Under the pieces are notes generated by a model. The model ran no database searches. It saw only the letters and a list, made by a program, of their open reading frames with translations, and was not told the origin of the DNA. A program made the position numbers and the translations under genes. From Methylovirgula ligni (GTDB taxonomy: Bacteria > Pseudomonadota > Alphaproteobacteria > Rhizobiales > Beijerinckiaceae), in NCBI RefSeq assembly GCF_004135935.1, contig NZ_CP025086.1:2356001-2420000 (forward strand): a stretch of DNA of 64,000 nucleotides. The letters run 5' to 3'. Shown piece by piece: positions 17,205-26,627 of the stretch; position 1 is the first letter of the stretch; each line of letters starts with the position of its first letter.

Positions 17205-18593
17205 ATGACTTCAGGGACAAACGGAACGATATTTTCGCGCGGCGCGAGCCGGCGCGACATTCTGCGACAGGGCTTCGCGCTGCCCGCCGCAGCGAGTCTC
17301 GCGATGCTGACGAAATCGTCATTCGCGATCGCTGCGGACGATGATCTCGCGACCCTTCATCTCGCTTATCGCTACGGGCTGCCCCTCTACGACAACGCGC
17401 GTGTCACATATCTCGTCTCGCAGAGTCCTCTCAATCCCTTGCGCGTTGCGCCCAACTTCTTTCTGCACGGCCGCAAATTGGCCGACTATCACTCGCGTCT
17501 CGTCACGACGCCCAATACGGATACGCTGTATTCCGTCGCCATCGTCGACCTCACGGCCGGTCCGGTTTTGCTGAAAGTGCCGGAATTCGGCAAACGCTAC
17601 TATTCGATCGCGCTGATCGACGCCTTCACCAACAATTCCGATTATGTCGGCTCGCGCGCGACCGGAGGGCAGGCGGCGACCTATGTCATCGTGCCGCCGG
17701 GTTACGACAAGGCGCTGCCGGACGGAGCAAAGCGGCTTCACGCCAATACGCCGCATACCACTCTTCTGGTCCGTATCCTGATCGATGGGCCGGACGATTA
17801 CGACGACGTGCACGATCTGCAAAATGGCCTGAAACTTACACAGGCCAACACGCCGCCGGCACCCTCGCTGATCGCGCCGGATCCCCGCGATCCCGAAAAT
17901 TTCGTGGCGCTCGTCAATCAGGTTCTGCGCATCAACCCGCCGCCGGCCGCAGACCAGGCCGCGCTCAAGCGCCTGGCGGCAGTCGGCGTAGGTGCCGAGA
18001 GCGGCGCCTTGACCGCATCGCAAAAGGCCCTGTGGGCCAAATATTTCGACGAAGCGCAGAAGGCGCTTCTGGCCGAGATCCACGGGTTCGGTGCGACGCA
18101 CGACGGCTGGACCTATTTGCCGAGCGATGTCGGCAACTTCGGCACCGATTACGCGACCCGTGCGGCGATCGCCATCACCGGCCTCTGGGTCAATATTCCA
18201 GCCGAGGCCGTCTATACATTCGCCGGGCTGGACAGCAAGGGAGAGAAGCTCGTCGGCTCGAAGAATTACCGGCTGCGTCTGCCGGCCGGAGCGCCGCCGA
18301 CCGATTCTTTCTGGTCGCTTTCGATCTACGAGGTTGAGCCCGACGGACGGCTCTTCTTCACCGACAATCCGCTGCATCGCTATGCCATCAGCGACCGCAC
18401 GCAAGGCCTGAAGAAGAACGCCGACGGCAGCCTCGATATTTTCATCCAGCGCGCCTCGCCGGGCGGTGACAAGGAATCGAACTGGCTGCCGGCGCCGGAA
18501 GGGGATTTCCGGCTCGTCGCGCGCGCCTATCTCCCGCGCCCCGAGCTTCTCGACGGCCGCTTCAAATATCCGAGCGTCGAGCCCGTCGCCTGA
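17205..18593 (+). CDS. DUF1254/DUF1214-domain exported protein
   Basis: A 462-residue protein with a twin-arginine-type signal (SRRDILRQGFALPAAAS). The DUF1254 region follows (ATLHLAYRYGLPLYDNARVTY, then TPNTDTLYSVAIVDLTAGPVLLKVP). The C-terminal DUF1214 region is beta-rich (NYRLRLPAGAPPTDSFWSLSIYE, then NADGSLDIFIQ). Proteins of this class are periplasmic and of unknown biochemical role; they are often found near catabolic genes. It sits directly upstream of the sulfatase, which suggests a role in the same pathway. Confidence 0.88.
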   Translation: MTSGTNGTIFSRGASRRDILRQGFALPAAASLAMLTKSSFAIAADDDLATLHLAYRYGLPLYDNARVTYLVSQSPLNPLRVAPNFFLHGRKLADYHSRLVTTPNTDTLYSVAIVDLTAGPVLLKVPEFGKRYYSIALIDAFTNNSDYVGSRATGGQAATYVIVPPGYDKALPDGAKRLHANTPHTTLLVRILIDGPDDYDDVHDLQNGLKLTQANTPPAPSLIAPDPRDPENFVALVNQVLRINPPPAADQAALKRLAAVGVGAESGALTASQKALWAKYFDEAQKALLAEIHGFGATHDGWTYLPSDVGNFGTDYATRAAIAITGLWVNIPAEAVYTFAGLDSKGEKLVGSKNYRLRLPAGAPPTDSFWSLSIYEVEPDGRLFFTDNPLHRYAISDRTQGLKKNADGSLDIFIQRASPGGDKESNWLPAPEGDFRLVARAYLPRPELLDGRFKYPSVEPVA

Positions 18594-18635
18594 GGCCTGC
18601 GATCGATCGAAGCAACACGCCTGAAGATTAAGAGC

Positions 18636-18676
18636 CTGATCCGGAAAAAGCCGCCAATGGCTTTCCGAAAAGATAG
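18636..18676. repeat. REP-like hairpin (ATCCGGAAAA... family)
   Basis: ATCCGGAAAAAGCC and GGCTTTCCGAAAAG form an imperfect stem. Related elements occur at 29817 and 34146. This looks like the intergenic palindromic repeat common in Hyphomicrobiales. Confidence 0.6.
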
Positions 18677-18702
18677 GGCCCAACAGAAAAACGAGTTGGT
18701 CC

Positions 18703-21081
18703 ATGCACCCTGGTAATTTCCTGCGTCCGGTTTTGACTGGGCGCCGCTTCACGCAATTCCTGTTACTCCCGCTTTTGTGCATCAGCTTCGCCGCGCGCGC
18801 GGAGGAGGTTCTGCCGAAACCGGAGGAGCCGTTTCAAGGCACGATCGGCAAAACGCGCGAGGAATCGAGTGCCGCATGGCCGTCGCCGTTACGCGCCAAG
18901 CATGGCGCGCCGAACATCGTCCTGATCCTACTCGACGATGTCGGGTTCGGCGCGTCGAGCACCTTCGGCGGCGCGGCGACAACGCCCGAGCTCGACAAGC
19001 TTGCGGCGCAAGGTCTGCGCTATAATAATTTCAATGTGGTCGGCATCTGCGCGCCGACCCGCGCGGCGCTGCTCACCGGGCGCAACCATCATCAAGTCGG
19101 CTTCGGCAATCTCCCCGATGTCGCGGCGGGTTTTCCGGCCTATAACTCGGTCTGGAAGAAGAACACAGCCTCGATTGCCGAGGTCTTGCGGCTCAACGGC
19201 TACAGCACCGCGGCTTTCGGCAAGTGGCACAATACACCGACCTGGGAGATATCGCCGGTCGGGCCGTTCGATCATTGGCCGACAAGCCTCGGCTTTGAAT
19301 ATTTCTACGGCTTCCTGGCCGGTGAAACCAGCGAATGGGACCCGCGGCTCTATCGCGACACGGCGCCGGTCGAGCACGCGCCCGATCCGAAATATTATCT
19401 GACCACCGATCTCGCCGATGATGCGATCCATTGGATTCATCAGCACGATGCCGTCGCGCCGAAAAAGCCCTATTTCGTCTATTTCGCCACCGGCGCGACG
19501 CATGCGCCGCATCACGTGCCGCATGAATGGATCGACAAATACAAGGGCAAGTTCGATCAGGGCTGGGACAAACTGCGCGAGGAAGTTTTTGCCCGGCAGA
19601 AGAAGCTTGGCGTCATCCCCGCCAACGCGCTGCTGACGCCGCGGCCCGATGGCCTGCCGGCGTGGGATTCGCTGACGCCGGATCAGAAGAAGCTCTATGC
19701 GCATCAGATGGAAGTCTATGCCGGCTATCTTTCGGTGACGGATTATGAGGTCGGCCGGCTTTTGAAAGATTTGCAGGACAGCGGCGACGCGCAACATACG
19801 CTGGTGTTCTACATCGTCGGCGACAACGGCGGCAGCGCCGAAGGCGGTCTCGAGGGCTCCGACACCAATGTCGCGACTATCGAGGGCTCGCATCGCACAG
19901 TCCCCGAAATGCTCGAGCATTTCTCCGATCTCGGCAGCCCCGATTACGACAACCATTACGCCGCCGGATGGTCCTGGGCGACTTCGACACCCTTCCAGTG
20001 GATGAAGCAGATCGCTTCGCATTTCGGCGCGACGCGCGATCCTCTCATCGTCTCCTGGCCCGACCATACAACCCATTCGGAGATCGTCCGAAGCCAGTTC
20101 GGCCATGTCAACGACATCGCGCCGACCATCTATCAAGCGGCCGGGGTCACCTTCCCGGATGTTGTCGACGGCGTGAAGCAAATTCCGCTCGAAGGCAAAA
20201 GCCTGGTTCCGAGCTTCACCGACCCGCAGGTCAAGAGCCAGCACACGGTTCAATATTTCGAGATTTTCGGCAACCGCGCGATCTACAAGGATGGCTGGGT
20301 CGCCGCCGCGCGGCGCTATAAGCCGTGGGAGATTTTCAGCAATCTCGCCACTTTGTTCCGCGGCAATTTCGACAAGGACCGTTGGGAGCTTTATCACGTC
20401 GACGAGGATTTCAGCGAAGCCAACGATCTCGCGGCGAAAGACCCGGACAAGCTGAAAGAGCTGAAAGCCGTCTTCGACGCGGAGGCGGTCCGCAACGGCG
20501 TCTATCCGCTGGTGCCGATTCCGCTCGTCGATATTCCGACCGTCACCGGCGACAAGACGCATTTCGTCTATCTCTCGGGTGTCGATCGGTTGCCGCTCGC
20601 CACGGTGCCGGAGCTCAGTGTTTCGCACAAGCTGACGGCCATCGTCGATTTTCCCGATAATGCGCCGCAAGGAGTCATCGTGGCTGAAGGCGGTCGCTAC
20701 GGCGGCTTCAGCCTCTACGTCAAAGACGGCAAGCTCATCTATGAGAGCAACGTCTATGGCACGATCCACCAGACGCTGGTTGCGTCGGGCCCGCTGCCGA
20801 AGGGAAAGACTCAGGTCGTCTATGAATATGAGGCTGATCCCAGCAAGCTGACCGGCATTGCCGCTTTGCTCGCGCCGAAGGTGACGTCCGGAACAGGCCG
20901 TCTCTTCATCGGCGATAAAAAAGTCGGCGAGACCCACTTCGCCAAAACCGGCGGCTTCCACAGCGCGATCACAGAAACCTTCGATGTCGGCCAAGACACC
21001 GGCTCACCGGTCAGCTCCGTCTATGGCTCGCCGTTTCCGTTCAACGGCAAGGTCGAGCGCGTCACGATCGATCTTGAATAA
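18703..21081 (+). CDS. Periplasmic sulfatase (formylglycine-type)
   Basis: A 792-residue protein with a Sec signal peptide (about residues 1-33). The catalytic motif CAPTRAALLTGRN places the formylglycine-precursor Cys at residue 116. Metal ligands lie in ILLDDVGFG (Asp78-Asp79), and the DNGG region appears as IVGDNGGSAEG. The family hydrolyses aryl or alkyl sulfate esters to release sulfate. The C-terminal 170 residues form an extra beta-rich domain, as in long arylsulfatases of the AtsA/PAS type. Activity needs a maturation enzyme; none is in this window. It is followed by ssuA after 27 bases, so the two are probably co-transcribed. Confidence 0.93.
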   Translation: MHPGNFLRPVLTGRRFTQFLLLPLLCISFAARAEEVLPKPEEPFQGTIGKTREESSAAWPSPLRAKHGAPNIVLILLDDVGFGASSTFGGAATTPELDKLAAQGLRYNNFNVVGICAPTRAALLTGRNHHQVGFGNLPDVAAGFPAYNSVWKKNTASIAEVLRLNGYSTAAFGKWHNTPTWEISPVGPFDHWPTSLGFEYFYGFLAGETSEWDPRLYRDTAPVEHAPDPKYYLTTDLADDAIHWIHQHDAVAPKKPYFVYFATGATHAPHHVPHEWIDKYKGKFDQGWDKLREEVFARQKKLGVIPANALLTPRPDGLPAWDSLTPDQKKLYAHQMEVYAGYLSVTDYEVGRLLKDLQDSGDAQHTLVFYIVGDNGGSAEGGLEGSDTNVATIEGSHRTVPEMLEHFSDLGSPDYDNHYAAGWSWATSTPFQWMKQIASHFGATRDPLIVSWPDHTTHSEIVRSQFGHVNDIAPTIYQAAGVTFPDVVDGVKQIPLEGKSLVPSFTDPQVKSQHTVQYFEIFGNRAIYKDGWVAAARRYKPWEIFSNLATLFRGNFDKDRWELYHVDEDFSEANDLAAKDPDKLKELKAVFDAEAVRNGVYPLVPIPLVDIPTVTGDKTHFVYLSGVDRLPLATVPELSVSHKLTAIVDFPDNAPQGVIVAEGGRYGGFSLYVKDGKLIYESNVYGTIHQTLVASGPLPKGKTQVVYEYEADPSKLTGIAALLAPKVTSGTGRLFIGDKKVGETHFAKTGGFHSAITETFDVGQDTGSPVSSVYGSPFPFNGKVERVTIDLE

Positions 21082-21108
21082 TTCGCCAGCAATCAAAGGA
21101 TCATTGGC

Positions 21109-22074
21109 ATGAATCGTCGGATGTTTTCGAAGCTGTTAGGAACAGCCCTCCTAACGCCGGGGCTGGCTTTGACCGCGCGCGCGGGCCAGGCGCCGGCCGA
21201 AATCAGCGTCGGCTATCAGCGCACGGGCGTCTTGGCTTTGCTGAAGCGCGACCGCACTCTGGAGCAGAGATTCAAACCGCAGAATATCAATATCTCTTGG
21301 GTCGAGTTCGCCTCGGGGCCGCCGCTGCTCCAGGCCCTCAACGTCGGGCACCTCGATTTCGGCGAAACCGGCGACACGCCGCCGATCTTCGCGCAGGCGG
21401 CGCAGGCCAATCTCGTCTATGTCGCGGCCGAACCGACTAACGGGCAGAACGAGGCGATTATCGTCTTGCCGGACTCGCCCATCAAATCGCTTTCTGATCT
21501 CAAGGGGAAGAAAGTCGGCTTCGTCAGGGGATCGTCGTCCAACAACGTCATTGTCGCGGCGCTCGAAAAGGCCGGGCTCTCCTTCAAGGACATCACCGCC
21601 GTCAATGTTTCGCCCGCCGACGGTGCGGTTGCCTTCGCGCAGAAGGCGATCGACGCCTGGGTTATCTGGGATCCCTACCTCGCGATCATCCAGAAACGTT
21701 TTGCGGCGCGTATTCTCGTGCATTCCGGAGACGTGTTGCAGTCGAACGGCTTTTTCCTTGCCAACCGCGACTTCGCCACGAACCACGCCGATCTCGTCCT
21801 CGCGGTTCTCGATGAGTTCAGAAAGAAATCCGACTGGGCGGCGAAACATCCCGATGTGGTCGCCGAGATTGTCGCCGAGGAAACCGGCGCCGACCGGGCT
21901 GCGATATTTACTTCGGTGCGCCGGGCGCGGTTCTCCGTTTCACCGCTGACGGACCAGATCATCGCCGAGCAACAAGCGACGGCGGATCGGTTCTATAAGC
22001 TTGGACTTATTCCGCGGCCGATCAAGATCAGCGACATCGTCTGGAAGAATCCGGGTTTTGCCGCGGCGAAATAG
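21109..22074 (+). CDS. ssuA: Aliphatic sulfonate ABC transporter substrate-binding protein
   Basis: A 321-residue periplasmic binding protein with an N-terminal export signal (NRRMFSKLLGTALLTPGLAL). The SsuA/TauA/NrtA-type core is recognisable from SVGYQRTGVLALLKR, ALNVGHLDFGETGDTPPIFA, DLKGKKVGFVRGSSSNNV and AIDAWVIWDPYLA. It should deliver sulfonates or sulfate esters to the SsuBC complex encoded at 26628-28273. The gene is separated from ssuC by the receptor and monooxygenase genes. It may form an operon with the sulfatase. Confidence 0.9.
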   Translation: MNRRMFSKLLGTALLTPGLALTARAGQAPAEISVGYQRTGVLALLKRDRTLEQRFKPQNINISWVEFASGPPLLQALNVGHLDFGETGDTPPIFAQAAQANLVYVAAEPTNGQNEAIIVLPDSPIKSLSDLKGKKVGFVRGSSSNNVIVAALEKAGLSFKDITAVNVSPADGAVAFAQKAIDAWVIWDPYLAIIQKRFAARILVHSGDVLQSNGFFLANRDFATNHADLVLAVLDEFRKKSDWAAKHPDVVAEIVAEETGADRAAIFTSVRRARFSVSPLTDQIIAEQQATADRFYKLGLIPRPIKISDIVWKNPGFAAAK

Positions 22075-22090
22075 AACCTGCGGAAGTACT

Positions 22091-22253
22091 GTGTGGCGGC
22101 AATATCGCTACACGGACTATGGCCGTTACGGCGCCTATTTCGAAGAGGTTGAAGGCTCCCCCTTCACGCGATACCGAGCAAATGGCCGACATCGGCTTCA
22201 CCCACAAATTTGACGCTTCGCCGCAGCCTGCGCCGGTTGTCGCCAAATATTGA
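22091..22253 (+). pseudogene. Decayed C-terminus of an Omp31/Omp25-like outer-membrane protein
   Basis: One frame from 22091 reads WRQYRYTDYGRYGAYF, a strand typical of small beta-barrel proteins of the Omp25/Omp31 group (AEYRYTDFG). In a different frame the end reads EQMADIGFTHKFD and stops after VVAKY at 22253, like a terminal barrel strand. No start and no intact frame exist, so this is probably a frameshifted gene fragment. Confidence 0.5.
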
Positions 22254-22280
22254 TTCTGAATAAAGAAATTTCGGGAATGA

Positions 22281-22303
22281 AGCCGGCGCTCGCGCCGGCT
22301 TTT
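22281..22303 (+). terminator. Rho-independent terminator after ssuA
   Basis: GCCGGCG-CTCG-CGCCGGC forms a 7-bp stem with flanking A/T pairing, followed by TTTT. It closes the sulfatase-ssuA transcript and separates it from the receptor gene. Confidence 0.85.
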
Positions 22304-22653
22304 CCTTGGAGGCAGTGCTGTCTCCCGCGAGCGATACTACGACAACTTCGTTGCGCCGATGTCACACTGCGGTAAAGCTTGCGATTGTAGCCTAGAAATA
22401 ATTCCTAAAAATCAGATGCATGAAAGTATAAAAAACCAATAATCTATTTATTTCAGAATAATACTTCCTTTTCGCGCTGTTATTGACCGTATAGGCCAGC
22501 GTTTAAGCTGATTCAGCAATAGACACTATTTAACATTGCTGCTACCAAACCATAAATCCAGTAAACTCATAGTGTTTATGGATTTCAGAAGCCGCGGTGG
22601 GGCGGAGCGTCCGGTTTCGGGCCTTCGCAGCGGCTTTCAAAAATTACTGGGTG
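22304..22653. other. AT-rich promoter region of the TonB receptor gene
   Basis: About 350 bases without a supported gene, and much more AT-rich than the genome (about 22390-22580). It contains an inverted repeat CCATAAA / TTTATGG (about 22549-22581). It probably carries the regulated promoter of the receptor-monooxygenase-ssuCB run. No specific regulator site can be named. Confidence 0.5.
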
Positions 22654-22665
22654 ATGGGGGACAGG

Positions 22666-25137
22666 ATGAAAGTTCTTTTGTGGCCGCGCGGCCATGCGCA
22701 GCGTCGCGCGCAATGGAGTCAAACGTTGATGGGCAGTGCGTTGGCGAGCTCGCTTGCACTTCTCGCTTCGGGGCCAGTATTGGCGCAAGGGGCGACTGGC
22801 GCCGCCACGCCCGGTGCGGCTTCGACGAAGCACCATGCCGGAAAGCATCCTGCGGCGACGGCGAGTCGTAAGACGCCTACTTCCGCTTTTCGGGCGACCG
22901 CTCCGGCGCCAACCGCGGCTTCCTCCACGCAGGTTTCCGATGTCGTCGTCGTGGCACGCGACCGTGCGGAGAAGGCGCAGAACGTTCCGCTGCCGATTTC
23001 CGTCGTGGGTGGCAAGACGGCCGATCGCGAGCATATCGATCGCCTCCAGGATTTCACTGAGAAGGTGCCAAACTTCCTGGTCTTCGCCGAGAATCCGCGT
23101 GTATCGCTAGTCACCATCCGTGGCGTCGGCGGCACGCCGAGCACCGACGGCGCCGAATCGGGCGTCGGCGTGATCGTTGATGGCGTTTTCCTCACCCACA
23201 TCGGCTTCGTCTGGCTCGATTACGTCGATCTCCAGGACGTTGAGGTCGTCCGCGGCCCGCAAGGCACGCTGCTCGGCAAGAACACGACCGTCGGCGCAGT
23301 CATCGTCAATACACAATTGCCGAGCTTCGCGCGCCAGACGAGCATCGAGACGACGGTCGGCAATTACGGCCATGCGCAGGTCAAGATCAATACGACCGGG
23401 CCGATCAGCGATACGCTCGCCTATCGCGTGACGTTCTATGGCGACAGGACGAACGGCTACACGGAAAACCTGTACAATGGCGAGGGGATACTCAACAGCA
23501 ACCGCTTTGGCGTGCGCGGCCAGTTGCTATGGACGCCCACCGCGCAATTCAGCGACCGCCTGATCGTCGAACATTATCAAACGCACGAGATCAACAACTA
23601 CAGTCCGCCCGCGGTCGATCCTGCTGGGAACTGGACCAAGCTTCTTGAAGGCGTCTTCCACTATACGCCCAGCTTCAACATCTGGGGTCCCGCCGACCAG
23701 GATACGCTCGGTGCCGCGAATCAAAGAATCGAGGGCATTTCCAACACCATCAACTGGCAGGTTCTCGGCGATCATGAGCTGACGGCGATTTCCGCCTGGC
23801 GGCAACTCCATTTCGTGCCGCAGAACGATGGCGACGCATCGCCGTTTCCCATCTGGTCTGGTCCGGCCTTTGACGTGGGCGTCAATCAATATTCGCAGGA
23901 GATCAGGCTCGCCTCGCCGACGAACCAGAAGCTCCAATATACGCTCGGCTTCTATGGCTTGCGCGAGCAGGTCTGGAGCACCAACAACGAAGATTTTTAT
24001 CAAGACGCGGCGGAGTTCTTCGGCCCCGCGCTCGTGGGAGTGCCGGCGTATGAAACGCATCCCGGATTATACACCCTGAACGGTTCATATACTCAAGCTG
24101 GTAAGGCCTTCACGACAAGCCTCGCGGGCTTCGGCCAGGCCACTTATCATGTGACCGACAAGTTCGACATCACCGGCGGCTTCCGGGATACACAGGAGTG
24201 GAAGGACGGCTCGGATGCGTTGGCCTATAATGGCACCGGTACGCTTGGTGTGCCACTTGCCGGCGCTCTTGGTGGCCTCGGATATGTTAGCGGATCGCAG
24301 GCGAATAATGCCATCGGTTGGCTCTTCAACCCGTCTTACAAATTCAACGAACATATCCTGACCTACTTCTCGGTCGCGCAGGGCGAGAAATCGGGCGCGA
24401 TCAATACCGCGGCAAACGGGAAAACCATCCCGCTGTTCGTCGGGCCCGAGCACGCGACCGATTTCGAGCTTGGTACCAAGACAAACTGGTTCGATAATCG
24501 GGTCCAGTTCAACGTCAATCTCTACTGGAGCGAGATCAGGGATTTTCAAGGTACTGCCTTGATCAGTACGGGAGCGACCGCGACTGCCGCTTTGACCAAT
24601 ATCCCGCTCGTGCGCGAGCGCGGTGTCGAGGTCGAAGGCCGGGCGAGCCCGATCGAGAATCTGTGGATCACCTATAGCGGCGACTTCAACGACGCGCGTT
24701 ACGTCTCGTATTCAAACGCGCCAGCGCCGATAGAGACCGGTCTATCGTCCATCGACCTCTCCGGAAAGCAGATCATTGGGGCGCCACGTTACAGTGTGCA
24801 AGGCGGCCTCTATTACGAGCATCCCCTTGGGCCGGCCTTTAGCACGCTCGGCTACCGCCAAGGCATCACCGGGTTCGCCTGGGTCAACGAAAATTGGCGC
24901 AGCACAGTCAATGTTGCCAACTATTCGGTCTATACTTGGCAACACGGCTTTGCTTTGACCAATCTCGGCATTGGCTTCCACACCGACGACAATATCTTCT
25001 CGGCGCAGCTTTGGGCGCGCAATCTGCTCGATTACCGTTACGTGGTGGCATACGCCCCGGGGACGGTGCTCTCGCCCTACCAAGCCTATCTCGGCGACCC
25101 GCGGACCTTCGGGTTGACCCTGAAAACCGTATTCTAA
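22666..25137 (+). CDS. TonB-dependent outer-membrane receptor
   Basis: About 823 residues from the ATG at 22666, which has a GGGGG box at good spacing; upstream ATGs at 22654 and 22597 lack one. A long signal region ends near LASGPVLAQG. The plug domain follows (VSDVVVVARDRAEKAQNVPLPISV, TIRGVGGTPSTDG, DVEVVRGPQGTLLGKNTTVGAV), then a 22-strand-type barrel ending in Phe (LTLKTVF). It should import a substrate that does not pass porins, using TonB energy. Its position beside Ssu transporter and monooxygenase genes suggests a sulfonate or sulfate ester, rather than iron, as substrate. That is inference. Confidence 0.92.
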   Translation: MKVLLWPRGHAQRRAQWSQTLMGSALASSLALLASGPVLAQGATGAATPGAASTKHHAGKHPAATASRKTPTSAFRATAPAPTAASSTQVSDVVVVARDRAEKAQNVPLPISVVGGKTADREHIDRLQDFTEKVPNFLVFAENPRVSLVTIRGVGGTPSTDGAESGVGVIVDGVFLTHIGFVWLDYVDLQDVEVVRGPQGTLLGKNTTVGAVIVNTQLPSFARQTSIETTVGNYGHAQVKINTTGPISDTLAYRVTFYGDRTNGYTENLYNGEGILNSNRFGVRGQLLWTPTAQFSDRLIVEHYQTHEINNYSPPAVDPAGNWTKLLEGVFHYTPSFNIWGPADQDTLGAANQRIEGISNTINWQVLGDHELTAISAWRQLHFVPQNDGDASPFPIWSGPAFDVGVNQYSQEIRLASPTNQKLQYTLGFYGLREQVWSTNNEDFYQDAAEFFGPALVGVPAYETHPGLYTLNGSYTQAGKAFTTSLAGFGQATYHVTDKFDITGGFRDTQEWKDGSDALAYNGTGTLGVPLAGALGGLGYVSGSQANNAIGWLFNPSYKFNEHILTYFSVAQGEKSGAINTAANGKTIPLFVGPEHATDFELGTKTNWFDNRVQFNVNLYWSEIRDFQGTALISTGATATAALTNIPLVRERGVEVEGRASPIENLWITYSGDFNDARYVSYSNAPAPIETGLSSIDLSGKQIIGAPRYSVQGGLYYEHPLGPAFSTLGYRQGITGFAWVNENWRSTVNVANYSVYTWQHGFALTNLGIGFHTDDNIFSAQLWARNLLDYRYVVAYAPGTVLSPYQAYLGDPRTFGLTLKTVF

Positions 25138-25143
25138 CACCTG

Positions 25144-25174
25144 CTGGCCGCCGCGACATTGTCGCGGCGGCCAG
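25144..25174. terminator. Perfect 14-bp hairpin between receptor and monooxygenase genes
   Basis: CTGGCCGCCGCGAC and GTCGCGGCGGCCAG pair perfectly around an ATT loop, followed by ACATTTTATGG. It lies 7 bases after the receptor stop and ends 9 bases before the ribosome-binding site of the next gene. It may terminate, attenuate or protect the upstream mRNA 3' end. Confidence 0.7.
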
Positions 25175-25193
25175 ACATTTTATGGAGGTTGAT

Positions 25194-26552
25194 GTGACGA
25201 GTGCTGCACCTAGACAAATCCGCCTTGGCGCCTTCTTGCAAAGCGTCGGACACCATCTTGCCGCCTGGCGTCATCCGGATGTCGATCCGCGCAATGCCAT
25301 CAGCCTCGATCATTTCAAGAACCTTGCGCGCATAGCCGAGCGCGGCAAGTTCGACGCGATCTTCTTCGCCGACGGCCTTGGTTTGCCGCCAGCCCCGGCG
25401 GCGCTCCTCGCCAAAGGCGCGCCCATCCATTATTTCGATCCCTTGCTGCTACAGGCGGTACTCTCGACCGTGACGGAGAGGATCGGTCTCGCGGCGACGG
25501 TTTCTACGAGCTATCTGCCGCCGTTTCATCTGGCGCGGAAATTCGCGGCGCTGGATCATCTATCGAACGGGCGCGCCGCGTGGAACCTCGTCACCTCCGG
25601 CACGGATTTCGAGGCTGCCAATTTCGGCCTCCCCGAGCAGGTCGGACACCATGAGCGTTATGCGCGGGCGCGTGAATATGTCGATGTCGTGCGCAAACTT
25701 TGGGACAGCTTCGAAGACGACGCGTTCATCTTCGATCAGGCGGCCGGCAAATATTTCGACCCCGCCAAGCTCCACGTCGCCGATCACAAGGGCGAACATT
25801 ATTCGGTTCGCGGCCCGCTGGCCGTTGGGCGTCCGCCGCAAGGCTATCCCGTACTCGTGCAGGCAGGTTCCTCCGACGACGGGCAGGAGCTTGCCGCCGC
25901 CACGGCGGAGGTCGTGTTCACTGCGCAGCAGACACTGGCGGACGCCCAGGCGTTCTACAAAGGCTTGAAGGAACGCGCTGCCCGCTATGGCCGCGCCCCG
26001 GGCAGCATTCTCGTCTTCCCCGGCATTCAGCCGATCATCGGACGGACGCAGCAAGAGGCGGAAGACAAGTTAGGTCAGTTGCAGTCACTTCTCGATCCGG
26101 TGCTCAGCATTGGCCTCTTGTCTGCTTTTCTAAACCGGGATCTGTCGACTTATCCGATCGACGGCCCGTTGCCCAACCTGCTTTCGACGGAAGGTTGGCA
26201 GAGCCGGCAGCAGCTCTTCGTCGATCTCGCGCGGCGTGAGAACCTCAGCATTCGCCAACTGGCGCTCAGGATTGCCGGCGGTCGCGGCCACAAAACTCTG
26301 ATCGGGACGCCGCAATCGATCGCCGACACGCTCGAGGAATGGTTCACGCAAGGCGCGGCGGACGGATTCAATATTCTCCCGCCCGTATTCCCGTTCGGAC
26401 TTGGGGAATTCACCGATCTGGTAATTCCCGAATTGCGCCGTCGCGGTCTGTTCCGCACGGAGTATGAAGGAAAGACGTTGCGCGAAAATCTCGGTCTGAC
26501 GCGCCCGCTCAACTCTTATACGAAGAATGCGGACGGTACGGTCGCCGCTTGA
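25194..26552 (+). CDS. Flavin-dependent monooxygenase, NtaA/SnaA/DszA family
   Basis: About 452 residues from a GTG at 25194, which has GGAGG five bases upstream; the in-frame ATG at 25182 would overlap that box. The luciferase-like (LLM) fold shows IRLGAFLQSVGHHLAAWRHP, AERGKFDAIFFADGLGL, LDHLSNGRAAWNLVTSG and, near the end, GTPQSIADTLEEWF. These FMNH2-using oxygenases desulfurise or oxidise compounds such as nitrilotriacetate, dibenzothiophene sulfone or sulfonates. They need a separate flavin reductase, and none is seen here. It lies in a run with ssuCB. Confidence 0.9.
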   Translation: MTSAAPRQIRLGAFLQSVGHHLAAWRHPDVDPRNAISLDHFKNLARIAERGKFDAIFFADGLGLPPAPAALLAKGAPIHYFDPLLLQAVLSTVTERIGLAATVSTSYLPPFHLARKFAALDHLSNGRAAWNLVTSGTDFEAANFGLPEQVGHHERYARAREYVDVVRKLWDSFEDDAFIFDQAAGKYFDPAKLHVADHKGEHYSVRGPLAVGRPPQGYPVLVQAGSSDDGQELAAATAEVVFTAQQTLADAQAFYKGLKERAARYGRAPGSILVFPGIQPIIGRTQQEAEDKLGQLQSLLDPVLSIGLLSAFLNRDLSTYPIDGPLPNLLSTEGWQSRQQLFVDLARRENLSIRQLALRIAGGRGHKTLIGTPQSIADTLEEWFTQGAADGFNILPPVFPFGLGEFTDLVIPELRRRGLFRTEYEGKTLRENLGLTRPLNSYTKNADGTVAA

Positions 26553-26564
26553 ATCCGGTAACGA

Positions 26565-26626
26565 CGTCATTGCGAGTTCCTGAGGCGAAGCAATTCTATC
26601 TTTCGATTGCTTCACTGCTCGTGACG
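26565..26626. repeat. Palindromic intergenic repeat (CGTCATTGCGAG family, diverged)
   Basis: CGTCATTGCGAG, then GAAGCAAT, a short loop, ATTGCTTC and CTCGTGACG. This is a shortened and diverged copy of the repeat at 8516 and 50606, placed just before ssuC. Confidence 0.7.
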
Positions 26627-26627
26627 C

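Noticed and set aside
18928-20994. 688-codon minus-strand frame over the sulfatase gene
   Set aside because: It is long only because of high GC in the third codon position. The plus-strand sulfatase has intact catalytic motifs.
22001-22213. 70-codon plus-strand frame overlapping the ssuA end as an intact gene
   Set aside because: Its first part is an out-of-frame ssuA segment. Only the later strand-like piece has meaning, as part of a decayed barrel gene.
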